Source: an uncultured Alphaproteobacteria bacterium (GTDB lineage Bacteria > Pseudomonadota > Alphaproteobacteria > RF32 > CAG-239). From it: 64,000 nucleotides of DNA. The stretch is from positions 199,718 through 263,717 of the forward strand of contig CALXZL010000001.1 in NCBI GenBank assembly GCA_944393215.1, written 5' to 3'. The position numbers were made by a program, and so were the translations under genes. Under the pieces are notes generated by a model that saw only the letters and a program-made list of their open reading frames with translations, was not told the DNA's origin and made no database searches. This document shows, piece after piece, positions 17,647 through 28,259 of this stretch (positions within the stretch are counted from its first letter, which is position 1; each line of letters begins with the position of its first letter).

Positions 17647-19995
17647 CTAGCGACCGCCTCTGCCCAAGCCTTGACGTGGTATGGGGCGAGGAGATGTTTT
17701 TGTTTGTGATGATTTACTTTTAGTAGCATCTTTCTTGTTTTTCATAGCCTGCAACACGCCTTTAAGCTTTTCATCTTGAATACTTTGCAAAAATTCATCA
17801 TTAAGCTCTGGTGCGCCAACCATCTCCATAGCAGGTTTTTCTTCTAAGCATGCAAGCATCAAACGAGCTTTGAAATCAGGAGATTTAATATCGCCAAACT
17901 CAATAACCGAGCCTTGTTTTTGAGCTAGAGCCACAATATCGCGAAAACGCTGCATATTAGGCATTTTAGTCTTTCCGTCTTTGTCTTTGGCCGAAAGAGT
18001 AATGTTATTGGCACTTTTTGCCACAATTGTATCAACATTGCCGTTTTTGTGCTTAATTTCGGCTTTATATTCAGGAGCTTTAATATCTTCAACATATTCA
18101 GCTTTTTGCTTTTCTGCCGAAGGTTGAAAAATCTCCCGCAATGCTTTTTTGAAATCTTTATCGACAACGGCATTAGGCTCATTTTCAGATGTTTTTTGAT
18201 TATCTTGACCTTGATTAACATATAGAGTTTGCAGAGGTTTGAATGCTTGTTTGTAGTTTTCCAATATTTTTTTATAAGCCTCAAATTGTCCCAAACTAAG
18301 CGGATTATTAGGATTGCTTCCGGATTTTATTTCAAGTTTCAATGTTTCTGCCAGTGCAGGATGATAAGTTTTAATTTCATCAAAAAGCTTTTTGATTTCT
18401 TCTAAAGAAGGCTCTTGCGCCGTAATTATACCGTCAGCTATCAAAGTTCCGTCCAAGTCGTTCATTCTTTCAGGCTTTTCGCGACGAATATAAGGCGCCA
18501 TGATTGTTTTGAGCTCATCAATTGTTGCTTTGTCGGGAGTTTGTGTGCAATAAATGACGACGGGGTCGTTTCTTCTGTGCCATCCATGAGGTGTGGCGGT
18601 TTTATAATAAGCATTATGTTTTTTTACAAAAGCATCCAAGTCGTCAAAAAGTTTTTTATCGGGCAAAGCATTAACGGCAAATCTTTGTGCTAAATTGGAG
18701 GCTTTAAGTGAAGGCGGAAGTCTATATATCCAACCACCGGAAAGAAAATCACCTTGAGTTTTCATATCTGTGGTATCAAGCATTCTTTTAGCCAATTCAT
18801 CACCTTTCGGAGTTTGTCCGGCTGCGGAATAATAAGCAATGTTACCGTCTTTATCTTTGGTCGGAGGTGTCTTTCCGTCCCATATATCAGACGAATATTT
18901 TACATATTTTTTCTCTTCATAAATCTTTGTTCTAAGGGCTTTGAGATGGTATTGGTTGTTCCAGTCTGAATTGCAATAATTTTTAAAATTGAATGTTTCA
19001 GGATGCAAAAATCTCTCAGGCATTTGCCCGCTTTGGTTTGTTTGCGAGCGCATATCGGCAATCAAATACATTTTATCAAAAAACTTATCTTTATCATCAC
19101 GAAATATATTATTGTCCGCTAAATATTTATCATAAGCCTCAAGGAGTTTTATCTCTTCGGGAGAAAGATTTGCAAAATAGGGAATATTATCTTGCTTTTG
19201 AGAATCAACGGCTTGCAATTGATTATCATTTGCTTTTGTAAAATGCAATTCATTTTGCATAAAATCACGCATAGAGGTCATGCAATCGGCGCAGAATGGT
19301 TCTTTAAGTTTTTTGCGGCGGTTAAAACTTTCATCTGTATAAGCATATTCATACATCAGGCAGTTTTTATCGGTGCAATGTGAGCCAAGGTTTTCCACTG
19401 TGTTTTGACGCTCTTTGTGTGTTGCATTGAAAGTATGCCCAAGCTCGTGAATGATGATGTCTTTGAAATAGGCTTTCAAATCTTCACCCTTATAGCCAAG
19501 ATTAGCGCAAGTTCCGGCAGAAATATTAATGCTCAGTTCACTGGAAATTCCACGGATATTGCCATGAGCCTTTTGTTTGGTAATGTTAACCAAAATCGGT
19601 GAGGAGGCACTGTACATATTTCCGGCGCTGTCAGCCTGTAATTGGCTGAGTTTTTGAATATCAATCATGCCGTTACGGGTAGCCAAAGCAATTTGTTTTT
19701 CTAATGAGGCTTTATATGAGCCATCGGGAAGCTTTTCAAACATTTGCCAAAAGCTGGTCTCATCAAAATCTTCCGTGCTTTGTTGATTTCTTTTTCTTTT
19801 CTCATAAATTTGTTTGTTATGTACAGCTAGCTTTTGCAAAATACTCAAATCATCATAAGAGATATTTTTTTCATCCGTGGCAAAATTGTCTTTATATTCG
19901 GGAAACAGGTTGATAAAGTCTTGTACGGCTTCTTTAGCCCAATCAATATATTTTTGCTCCAATCCGTCTTCAAAATTAAAATAGAAAGTTTTCAT
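17647..19995 (-). CDS. Large protein with archaemetzincin-like zinc site and C-terminal module shared with the 60 kb protein
   Basis: 782 residues from ATG at 19995, chosen for AGGA seven bases upstream; a longer frame begins at TTG 20040 without a good site. No signal peptide. Residues 183-193 are HELGHTFNATH, the HExxHxxxxxH zinc site of metzincins with Asn in place of the usual Gly. It continues as C-x4-C-x-M (Cys207, Cys212, Met214) and CxxC (Cys235, Cys238), the layout of archaemetzincins, whose cysteines bind a second zinc. Archaemetzincins are normally under 250 residues; the other 500 residues here are unrecognised. Residues about 643-745 form a module also found in the product of 60156-61901 (FGDIKSPDFKARLMLACL here). 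The tail is Lys/Ser/Arg-rich and ends QGLGRGGR. A zinc peptidase is likely; the substrate is unknown. Confidence 0.75.
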   Translation of the reverse strand: MKTFYFNFEDGLEQKYIDWAKEAVQDFINLFPEYKDNFATDEKNISYDDLSILQKLAVHNKQIYEKRKRNQQSTEDFDETSFWQMFEKLPDGSYKASLEKQIALATRNGMIDIQKLSQLQADSAGNMYSASSPILVNITKQKAHGNIRGISSELSINISAGTCANLGYKGEDLKAYFKDIIIHELGHTFNATHKERQNTVENLGSHCTDKNCLMYEYAYTDESFNRRKKLKEPFCADCMTSMRDFMQNELHFTKANDNQLQAVDSQKQDNIPYFANLSPEEIKLLEAYDKYLADNNIFRDDKDKFFDKMYLIADMRSQTNQSGQMPERFLHPETFNFKNYCNSDWNNQYHLKALRTKIYEEKKYVKYSSDIWDGKTPPTKDKDGNIAYYSAAGQTPKGDELAKRMLDTTDMKTQGDFLSGGWIYRLPPSLKASNLAQRFAVNALPDKKLFDDLDAFVKKHNAYYKTATPHGWHRRNDPVVIYCTQTPDKATIDELKTIMAPYIRREKPERMNDLDGTLIADGIITAQEPSLEEIKKLFDEIKTYHPALAETLKLEIKSGSNPNNPLSLGQFEAYKKILENYKQAFKPLQTLYVNQGQDNQKTSENEPNAVVDKDFKKALREIFQPSAEKQKAEYVEDIKAPEYKAEIKHKNGNVDTIVAKSANNITLSAKDKDGKTKMPNMQRFRDIVALAQKQGSVIEFGDIKSPDFKARLMLACLEEKPAMEMVGAPELNDEFLQSIQDEKLKGVLQAMKNKKDATKSKSSQTKTSPRPIPRQGLGRGGR

Positions 19996-20145
19996 TGCAT
20001 TTTCCTGCCAATTTTCAACAATAAAAGCATCATAGCACAAAAGAGATTCGCTGTCTAGAATAAATTTTGTCTAAAACAAGCACAAAAACATAAAAAATAA
20101 GCTTTTTTGCGTTGATATCTTTGCTTTTTTGTTTGTTGGTTTTAA

Positions 20146-22653
<2,508 letters not shown>

Positions 22654-22670
22654 TCTGATAAGAAGCAAAC

Positions 22671-22708
22671 AAAACCCCCGCAAGTTTAGGAAAACTTCGG
22701 GGGTTTTT
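22671..22708. terminator. Hairpin terminator after gyrB
   Basis: AAAACCCCCG plus AAGTTT (22671-22687, one bulged C at 22681) pairs with AAACTT plus CGGGGGTTTT (22692-22707), followed by T residues. It can also end the convergent gene at 22716. Confidence 0.93.
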
Positions 22709-22715
22709 CATGTGT

Positions 22716-23264
22716 TTAAAGCCCGGCATAGAAATAAATATTGCCATAACTTCTAAGAAAATGCAAAATGTTTGTTTTGCCGTCATCTCCATGTTGAAAA
22801 TCAAAATATTCTCCTTCTTGAGAGGATGGATTATAATGATTAAACAAGAGATAAGAATCACCGAAGAAGGGAGTTTTATATCCAAAAACACGCAACATCT
22901 CGAGTGTTTCTGAGAGAAGCACACGATTCCTGCACAATATATCCATAGATAAGTTGTTCAAAGGAAAAGCTTTGGGATGAAGTTTTTTGGCAAAAGATAA
23001 AACATCTTCAACGGTCAAATTTTCAATATTGGCATCAAAGTCATCTTTGCACAAAGATCTGAAATAGAAAATAGTTCTATCCATAACAACTCCAACAGGT
23101 TCACCCAAGTTAGGGGCTAACTGATTGGTAATTCTCTCAATTCCGTTTTGGAGAAAAATCACGTCAAAGGGCGCCAAGCCCGAGATTCTTTCCAAATATT
23201 CACGCACCACCGCAACGGTAGGTTTGCAAGCATCAAAAATGCGAAAAATTTCTTCTTTTTCCAT
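22716..23264 (-). CDS. Hypothetical cytoplasmic protein
   Basis: 182 residues, unrecognised. No signal peptide or membrane helix. Mixed alpha/beta composition with two or three isolated Cys and a Tyr/Phe-rich C-terminus (GDSYLLFNHYNPSS, YGNIYFYAGL). It reads continuously with typical codon use for the region. It is convergent with gyrB, sharing its terminator, and divergent from the porin gene. No functional call can be supported. Confidence 0.68.
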   Translation of the reverse strand: MEKEEIFRIFDACKPTVAVVREYLERISGLAPFDVIFLQNGIERITNQLAPNLGEPVGVVMDRTIFYFRSLCKDDFDANIENLTVEDVLSFAKKLHPKAFPLNNLSMDILCRNRVLLSETLEMLRVFGYKTPFFGDSYLLFNHYNPSSQEGEYFDFQHGDDGKTNILHFLRSYGNIYFYAGL

Positions 23265-23357
23265 AATAAATTAATTAAAAATAAAACAAAAAATTATCAA
23301 AGTGAAAAAATAATCTGTCATTTGAAGTTTTTTGTCAAGAAAAAAGACGGATTTTGG

Positions 23358-23387
23358 TTGACGAAGGAAAGAGCTTCGTTCTAAACT
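23358..23387 (+). promoter_or_regulatory. Candidate sigma-70-type promoter for the porin gene
   Basis: TTGACG (23358-23363) and TAAACT (23382-23387) are separated by 18 bases, 28 bases upstream of the porin ATG. The -35 is good and the -10 weak; a prediction from sequence only. Confidence 0.4.
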
Positions 23388-23414
23388 GAACAAAAAATTT
23401 TTAAGGTAAAAATA

Positions 23415-24530
23415 ATGTCAAAAAAGTTTAAGTTTGTTTTTCTTGTTCCGCTGTTGTGTAGTTCTGCGGCATTTGCCGGAGAATGGGAAACTGGCATGGA
23501 AGGAAGCGCCACCGGGTTATATGGCTATACCGAGCCGTCAAGCCGCTATGATGAACAAAACAGCCACAATCACGGTGTGGGCGATGCCAAATTGAGTGCC
23601 TATGCCAAATATTTGTTTGGGGCTGATTGGGAGGCAGGGATATATGCTGATTTAATGCTTGGCGTGGATCATGAGCTGGAAGACTATAACCAAGGCAAAT
23701 GGGGTGAAGAAGTTTATGGTATTGTCGATAGCTCTTATGGTCGTTTGATGATAGGTCAAACTTGGAACGTGGCAGCGCAATTTCACACTGGCGCACCCGA
23801 TGCCGGACCTTTAGGCATAGAAAACAGCGACATTGTTGACTTTATCTTCAATCCCAACTGGCAAAGAAAAGGCAGCAACGCGCGCTTTGCCACCTTAAAC
23901 ACCACTTATATCAATACCGATGGCGTCGCTCCGAAAATAAGCTATATCACGCCGGAATATTACGGAACAATGTTAGGTTTGACCTATGTTCCGGAAACCT
24001 ATAACCGCCGCGGTTTGGTGAGCAAATCGGCAGATTATGAAGATAAAGGCGGCTATATTGTCAGTTTGTATAACTATTTAGACTTTGACATTTTCAATTT
24101 AACCACCACTTTGGGCTATGCCGATTTTGTTGATAATGATCAAGAATATTCGGCAAGTATGAGCTTGTCGCACGGCAACTGGACCTTAGGCGGCGGTTGG
24201 CGCATGACCGAAGCTGATGATAGAAACCCCATTTCCGCCACGGCAGGTATGCCCGAGTTTTTTGACGGATACCGCGAAGGCTATGCTTGGAACGTGGGTT
24301 TGGGCTATGAAATCGGACCATATAAGACTTCGTTGTCATATTTTGAATCTCATGCCAAAGAAAGTGATAATGAAGATAAAATTTGGATGTTCTCCAACCG
24401 CTATCAAGTCAATAAAAACTTGGATGTATATTTGAGTGCCGCCAAGGTAGATTTCCGCGGACAAAACCGCGAGACGAGCCAAAACAATAAGGGCTATGCG
24501 TTTGTCAGCGGTTTGAGTATGAATTTTTAG
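23415..24530 (+). CDS. Outer-membrane porin
   Basis: 371 residues: signal peptide (cleavage after SAAFA, about residue 21), then alternating amphipathic strands rich in Tyr, Gly and Asp. The last residue is Phe (LSMNF), the outer-membrane-insertion signature recognised by the BAM complex. YGRLMIGQTWNVAAQFH resembles the L3/eyelet region of Rhodobacter-type general porins. It forms a passive diffusion channel in the outer membrane. AAGG precedes the ATG. An OmpR-type regulator gene follows nine bases downstream, apparently in the same transcript. Confidence 0.88.
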   Translation: MSKKFKFVFLVPLLCSSAAFAGEWETGMEGSATGLYGYTEPSSRYDEQNSHNHGVGDAKLSAYAKYLFGADWEAGIYADLMLGVDHELEDYNQGKWGEEVYGIVDSSYGRLMIGQTWNVAAQFHTGAPDAGPLGIENSDIVDFIFNPNWQRKGSNARFATLNTTYINTDGVAPKISYITPEYYGTMLGLTYVPETYNRRGLVSKSADYEDKGGYIVSLYNYLDFDIFNLTTTLGYADFVDNDQEYSASMSLSHGNWTLGGGWRMTEADDRNPISATAGMPEFFDGYREGYAWNVGLGYEIGPYKTSLSYFESHAKESDNEDKIWMFSNRYQVNKNLDVYLSAAKVDFRGQNRETSQNNKGYAFVSGLSMNF

Positions 24531-24539
24531 GAGAAGTAA

Positions 24540-25169
24540 ATGCCCAACATTTTGCTGTTGTCAAATAATGAAGATTTTGCTTTAGATTTAAGTGAGCAAA
24601 TCACTTTATATGCGCATGATTTTACCATTTTGCCGCAAGATGATGAAAACAGCCTGATAGATATGATAATTTTGGATGAAAGAGCGCAAGACTTAAAAAC
24701 TTTGCGCGCCCATCATCCCAATACGCCGATTATTTTGTTGCAAAAAGACGGTGATGATTCGGTTGAAAGCTCGGTTTTGAATCAAGTTATTTTCAAGCCG
24801 TTATCTTTGGAAGGTTTGTTGAATCAAATCCAAGCCGGTATCAATTTGGTAGATAATTCCGAAGCCGGATATTTGAACTTTAATCGTTATGAATTACGTC
24901 CGTTACAAAAAGAAATTTATAATGAAAGAAACAGTGAAACCATAAAGCTGACGGAAAAAGAAGTGGCAATTATCAAGTTTTTGTACAAAAACAAAGATAA
25001 AAATGTTTCTAAAAATGATTTATTGCAAGAAGTATGGGGATATAGTCCCGATGCCAGCACCCACACGATTGAAACCCACATTTACCGCCTGCGCCAAAAA
25101 GTGGAACATGAAGATACTTCCGCACAACTGATTGTCACCGAAGACGGCGGATATAAGCTGGTTTTGTAA
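24540..25169 (+). CDS. OmpR/PhoB-type response regulator
   Basis: 209 residues. A compact receiver domain (1-105) with Glu11-Asp12, phosphoacceptor candidate Asp46 (IILDE) and the conserved Lys86 (IFKPL). The winged-helix DNA-binding domain follows (about 115-209: LTEKEVAIIKFLYKN, VSKNDLLQEVWGY, THTIETHIYRLRQKVE, TEDGGYKL). The receiver is shorter than usual and lacks the canonical Thr after the fourth strand, so control by phosphorylation is likely but not certain. No histidine kinase adjoins it. GGAGAAG precedes the ATG. The tight link to the porin gene suggests they are expressed together. Confidence 0.9.
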   Translation: MPNILLLSNNEDFALDLSEQITLYAHDFTILPQDDENSLIDMIILDERAQDLKTLRAHHPNTPIILLQKDGDDSVESSVLNQVIFKPLSLEGLLNQIQAGINLVDNSEAGYLNFNRYELRPLQKEIYNERNSETIKLTEKEVAIIKFLYKNKDKNVSKNDLLQEVWGYSPDASTHTIETHIYRLRQKVEHEDTSAQLIVTEDGGYKLVL

Positions 25170-25171
25170 AA

Positions 25172-25193
25172 AAGGCGGAGTTTTCTCCGCCTT
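25172..25193. terminator. Bidirectional hairpin terminator
   Basis: AAGGCGGAG (25172-25180), a TTTT loop and CTCCGCCTT (25185-25193), followed by a T-rich run on the plus strand and preceded by A residues for the minus strand. It separates the regulator gene from the convergent lipoprotein gene. Confidence 0.9.
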
Positions 25194-25197
25194 AATT

Positions 25198-25614
25198 TTA
25201 TTTTTCAGGATATAAATTCAAATTAACTTCTTCATCCAAATAATACATATCACCGGTCAAAGGGTCGATAATCAGGTAGCCGATTAACCCGCCGATGAGG
25301 ATATTTCCGGCATAATACCAACCGCTCACATGCCAATCAATGACGGTTGTTTGAGTTTTATAGCCGTCTTTGGAGGCAATTACGGTATATTTTTGTGGGT
25401 TGAAATAACCGCTGGCCGCAGTTTTGAGATTGATTGTGGTCGGAGTTTGTCCTTCAAAAACGGTTTTCCCGTATCGGTCTATGATTTTTATATCCACTTT
25501 TTCCAAATTAGCTTTGATTGGAATGGTTTGCGAGTTCTCACGCATAACCGTGGCGCAAGAAGCAAGAGTTGCGACAATGATGCCGCAGAAAAATAAATAA
25601 AACAGTTTTTTCAT
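25198..25614 (-). CDS. Small lipoprotein (PEGA-like)
   Basis: 138 residues from ATG at 25614, which has AAGGA seven to eight bases upstream and begins a lipoprotein signal (MKKLFYLFFCGIIVATLASC, lipobox Cys20). A longer frame to 25740 would read through the RNA gene and is rejected. The mature part has beta-rich text (IPIKANLEKVDIKIIDRYGK, GYFNPQKYTVIASKDGYKT) like PEGA-type surface domains. A hydrophobic Gly-rich stretch (WYYAGNILIGGLIGYLIIDPLTG) follows, as in several short lipoproteins of Gram-negative bacteria. Function unknown. Confidence 0.78.
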   Translation of the reverse strand: MKKLFYLFFCGIIVATLASCATVMRENSQTIPIKANLEKVDIKIIDRYGKTVFEGQTPTTINLKTAASGYFNPQKYTVIASKDGYKTQTTVIDWHVSGWYYAGNILIGGLIGYLIIDPLTGDMYYLDEEVNLNLYPEK

Positions 25615-25640
25615 CAAAACATCCTTTGTTGAATAGATAA

Positions 25641-25666
25641 AACAAAACCCACCGAAAAAAGGTGGG
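25641..25666 (-). terminator. Rho-independent terminator of the 6S-like RNA
   Basis: On the minus strand CCCACC, a seven-base T-rich loop and GGTGGG (25666 down to 25648) are followed by TTTTGTT. This is directional and marks the 3' end of the RNA encoded upstream. Confidence 0.85.
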
Positions 25667-25832
25667 CGGATGTTCAGAAACCGTTGAATGTTACGGCTCG
25701 GCCTATTCGGCATAGCCTTATTTAGCCGACATCCGTCCATGACGAAGTCGGCATAAATATTTGAAGTCGCTATGCTAAACGACTACATTCACAAGGGTTT
25801 CTGAAGCCCTAACGCTCATCTCTGAGCGTTAA
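25641..25832 (-). ncRNA. ssrS: 6S-like regulatory RNA
   Basis: About 190 bases with their own promoter and terminator and no open frame. The transcript folds as one long rod. Closing arms 25673-25691 and 25785-25805 pair through about 18 of 20 positions. Then come an asymmetric central bubble, a 7-bp stem (25710-25716 with 25769-25775), a second internal loop, and a 12-bp apical stem (25719-25730 with 25747-25759, one bulge). That is the size and architecture of 6S RNA, which binds sigma-70 RNA polymerase by mimicking an open promoter. A short hairpin (25811-25830) forms the 5' end. Structure and signals are seen; the 6S identity is inferred. Another rod-like small RNA remains possible. Confidence 0.6.
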
Positions 25833-25838
25833 TAAAAG

Positions 25839-25865
25839 ATTATAAGTTCTGATTGGTTTTGTAAA
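25839..25865 (-). promoter_or_regulatory. Promoter of the 6S-like RNA
   Basis: A perfect TATAAT -10 (25844-25839 on the minus strand) with TTTACA (25865-25860) fifteen bases upstream, or a weaker hexamer at 17. Initiation is expected near 25832. It lies in the 3' flank of xthA. Confidence 0.6.
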
Positions 25866-25873
25866 GATGTATT

Positions 25874-26683
25874 TTAGTTTTTCTTAACTTCAACCACCAC
25901 CGGCACATGGTCGGACGGACGCTCACCGGCGCGCCAATCTTTCAAAATTTTGTAGCTGACCACGCGGTCTTTGAGGTTGGGCGAAACCCAAATATGGTCC
26001 AATCGACGCCCTTTGTCATTGGTCTGCCAGTTTGGGTTACGATAGCTCCACCAGGTAAAAATCTTTTCCGGCTCGGGGTGAAATTCACGCGCAATGTCCA
26101 CAAAATCAAGCGAGGCTTTAAGTCGGTTCAAGCGCTCCACTTCAATCGGCGTGTGCGAGATGATTTTCAAAAGCTGTTTGTGATTCCATACATCATTTTC
26201 ATAAGGTGCAACATTAAAATCACCGCAAAGCAGCATTTTTTTGTTCATGAGCTCACTTTTGTGTTGTTCGTAATATTCTGATATATCATCCATAAATGTC
26301 AGCTTGTGCGCAAAGGAAAGATTCTCTATCGGATCGGGAATATCGCCGCCCGCCGGAATATAAATATCGTTGATTTCAATATCATCAAACACGGTTGCCT
26401 TGATATGGCGCGCATCTTTTTTGCCCACCCAATCACAACGTGCCACGTTTTGCAAAGGAGCTTTGCTCAAAATTGCCACCCCGTTATAACCTGCCATGCC
26501 GTAAAGCGCAATTTCGGTGTATCCTAAAGCACGAACGGCATCAAAGGGAAAATCTTCTTCTTTGGCTTTCACTTCTTGCAGGCAGATAATGTCCGGATTT
26601 TCGGCTTCAATCAACTTTTTCAAAGCATCCATACGAATTCTTATGGAGTTGGCGTTCCATGTGGCGAGTTTGAATGTCGTCAT
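25874..26683 (-). CDS. xthA: Exodeoxyribonuclease III
   Basis: 269 residues. A Mg-dependent AP endonuclease and 3' exonuclease of base excision repair, with the endonuclease/exonuclease/phosphatase fold. Motifs seen: LATWNANSIRIR with the conserved Asn, CLQEVK (metal Glu), YIPAGGD, LCGDFNVAP (Asp and Asn), and the C-terminal RRLDHIWVS and SDHVPV (catalytic His). It is three bases downstream of the lolA stop, in the lolA-xthA pair usual in alphaproteobacteria. Confidence 0.96.
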   Translation of the reverse strand: MTTFKLATWNANSIRIRMDALKKLIEAENPDIICLQEVKAKEEDFPFDAVRALGYTEIALYGMAGYNGVAILSKAPLQNVARCDWVGKKDARHIKATVFDDIEINDIYIPAGGDIPDPIENLSFAHKLTFMDDISEYYEQHKSELMNKKMLLCGDFNVAPYENDVWNHKQLLKIISHTPIEVERLNRLKASLDFVDIAREFHPEPEKIFTWWSYRNPNWQTNDKGRRLDHIWVSPNLKDRVVSYKILKDWRAGERPSDHVPVVVEVKKN

Positions 26684-26686
26684 TTT

Positions 26687-27304
26687 TTATCTTTTCTTAT
26701 AGTTCAAAGGATTCTTTTTGTCTTTGCGGAATTGGAAGAGCTTGCTGTCCAAATCAACGTCTTTTTGCGCTCCGTAGAGCGAAACCGTAACTTCCACCGA
26801 TTGCGGATCTGTCACCTTCCATTGTTTGAGTTCAAACGGTTCTTTGCTGAAAATGAGCGTAATCGGGTTAATATCCTTCTTTTGCGGATATTCCACCACA
26901 ATCATAATTGTGCCGCGGTCTTCATAAAAATCGATAACTTTGAGGTTGCGCCCGTCAATTTTAATGTCATTGGCTAAAATCAGCGTTGCCGGAATATCGT
27001 CATAATCAATATGGGTGACTTGGTCGAGCTCTTTGTCATTATAAACAATAAACTCGCCGTTGCCGATGATGTCCACATCAACCGGAGCGCCATATTCCAT
27101 GCGGATTTTGTTGGGTTTGGCAATATAAATTTTGCCCTCGGCAGTTGAGCCGTTGCTTGCGGTTTGCACAAATTCGGCTTCCAAAGTTTTCAGATTATTG
27201 AGATAAGATTCGATTTGGGCAATTTGTTCGGCGCTGGGTTGAGCTGCCTGAACATTGAAAGCAGATAAACTCAAGAACAAAAGCAAAGTCAAAATTTTTT
27301 TCAT
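26687..27304 (-). CDS. lolA: LolA-family outer-membrane lipoprotein carrier
   Basis: 205 residues with a signal peptide (cleavage after NVQAA, about residue 20). The mature protein fits the LolA half-barrel: LKTLEAEFVQTASNGSTAEGKIYIAKPNKIRMEYG is split over two strands, then FIVYNDKELDQVTHIDYDDIPATLIL and a C-terminal LFQFRKD. LolA carries lipoproteins through the periplasm from LolCDE to the outer membrane. Several lipoproteins in this window would be clients. Next to xthA as in other alphaproteobacteria. Confidence 0.9.
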   Translation of the reverse strand: MKKILTLLLFLSLSAFNVQAAQPSAEQIAQIESYLNNLKTLEAEFVQTASNGSTAEGKIYIAKPNKIRMEYGAPVDVDIIGNGEFIVYNDKELDQVTHIDYDDIPATLILANDIKIDGRNLKVIDFYEDRGTIMIVVEYPQKKDINPITLIFSKEPFELKQWKVTDPQSVEVTVSLYGAQKDVDLDSKLFQFRKDKKNPLNYKKR

Positions 27305-27324
27305 ATTGTCAAACCTTTTTAATT

Positions 27325-28248
27325 TTAAGCGTTGCGCGCTTTGAAAATGCCGTTTTCAAAACCTTGAATTTCTTTGTTGGTTTCAGCCATTTCCAAACGT
27401 TTTTCGGTGAGGGCGGCATATTCTTTTTCTCTCTCGATTCCAATATAATTTCGATTAAGTTTTTTTGCAACCACCGATGTTGTGCCCGAGCCGACAAACG
27501 GATCAAGGATAACATCACCAACGTTGCTGGAAGCCAAGATAAGTTTGGCAATCAGCTTTTCCGGCTTTTGGGTGGGGTGATTAGTGTTTTCCGGCATCGA
27601 CCAAAACGGTATGGAAATATCGGTCCAAATATTGGAAGGGTGGGTGAGACGTGTTTTTTGTGTGCCGTCATCAATCCAGTCTTTGGGTTTGCCGTTTTTG
27701 TCGCGATAAGGCGCAATGACCGGACGTTGAACTTTTACGGCATTTAAGTTGAAGGTATAATCCTTGCTTTTGGTAAAAAACCAAATATCTTCGAGGCAGT
27801 TTTTCCAGTTATTTTGTGCGCCTCTGCCTTTTTCTCTCTCCCAAGAAATTCGATTTTGCAAAAGAAAATATTTTCCGGCAATTTCAGGAATGGCAATGGA
27901 GGTTTTCCAATCCGAGCAAATATAAATTGAGCCGTTTTCTTTAAGTAAACGCGCGGTTTTTTTGAGCCATTTATCGAGCCAATTTTTATATTCTTCCAAG
28001 CCCATTTCTTTGAAGGTTGAGCCGGAAAAATTTTTGGTCAGATTGTAAGGCGGATCAACAATAATCAAATCAACCGAAGCTTCGGGCAAAAGATCAAGTG
28101 CTTTGAAGGTATCTTGGCAAAGTGTTTTATTGAGGACAAAATCCAAAGCAACTTGCGCCGAAATTTTAATGGCTTTTTTGCCGTATTCATTAATCTCGGT
28201 TTTAGAGAGTTCAATGGTTTTATTGCGAGGCGCTTTATCTTTTTTCAT
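27325..28248 (-). CDS. Orphan DNA methyltransferase (N6-adenine type, motif order IV before I)
   Basis: 307 residues. The catalytic motif DPPYN (residues 65-69) precedes the SAM-binding DPFVGSGTT (249-257), the order of beta-class amino-methyltransferases such as RsrI and CcrM. HPTQKPEKLIAKLI lies between them. It probably makes N6-methyladenine; the DPPY form favours adenine over cytosine, but N4-cytosine is not excluded. It lacks the extra C-terminal domain of CcrM. No restriction endonuclease adjoins it, so it may be a solitary regulatory or protective methylase. The recognition site cannot be read from sequence. It sits between ptsH and lolA on the same strand. Confidence 0.88.
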   Translation of the reverse strand: MKKDKAPRNKTIELSKTEINEYGKKAIKISAQVALDFVLNKTLCQDTFKALDLLPEASVDLIIVDPPYNLTKNFSGSTFKEMGLEEYKNWLDKWLKKTARLLKENGSIYICSDWKTSIAIPEIAGKYFLLQNRISWEREKGRGAQNNWKNCLEDIWFFTKSKDYTFNLNAVKVQRPVIAPYRDKNGKPKDWIDDGTQKTRLTHPSNIWTDISIPFWSMPENTNHPTQKPEKLIAKLILASSNVGDVILDPFVGSGTTSVVAKKLNRNYIGIEREKEYAALTEKRLEMAETNKEIQGFENGIFKARNA

Positions 28249-28259
28249 GGAAAAACGGA

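Noticed and set aside
25615..25740. Upstream extension of the lipoprotein reading frame
   Set aside because: It would run through the RNA terminator and part of the RNA; the ATG at 25614 has a good ribosome-binding site and starts a proper lipoprotein signal.
25641..25832. The same RNA read on the plus strand
   Set aside because: A rod-like RNA looks similar on both strands, but only the minus strand has the TATAAT promoter and the hairpin followed by T residues.
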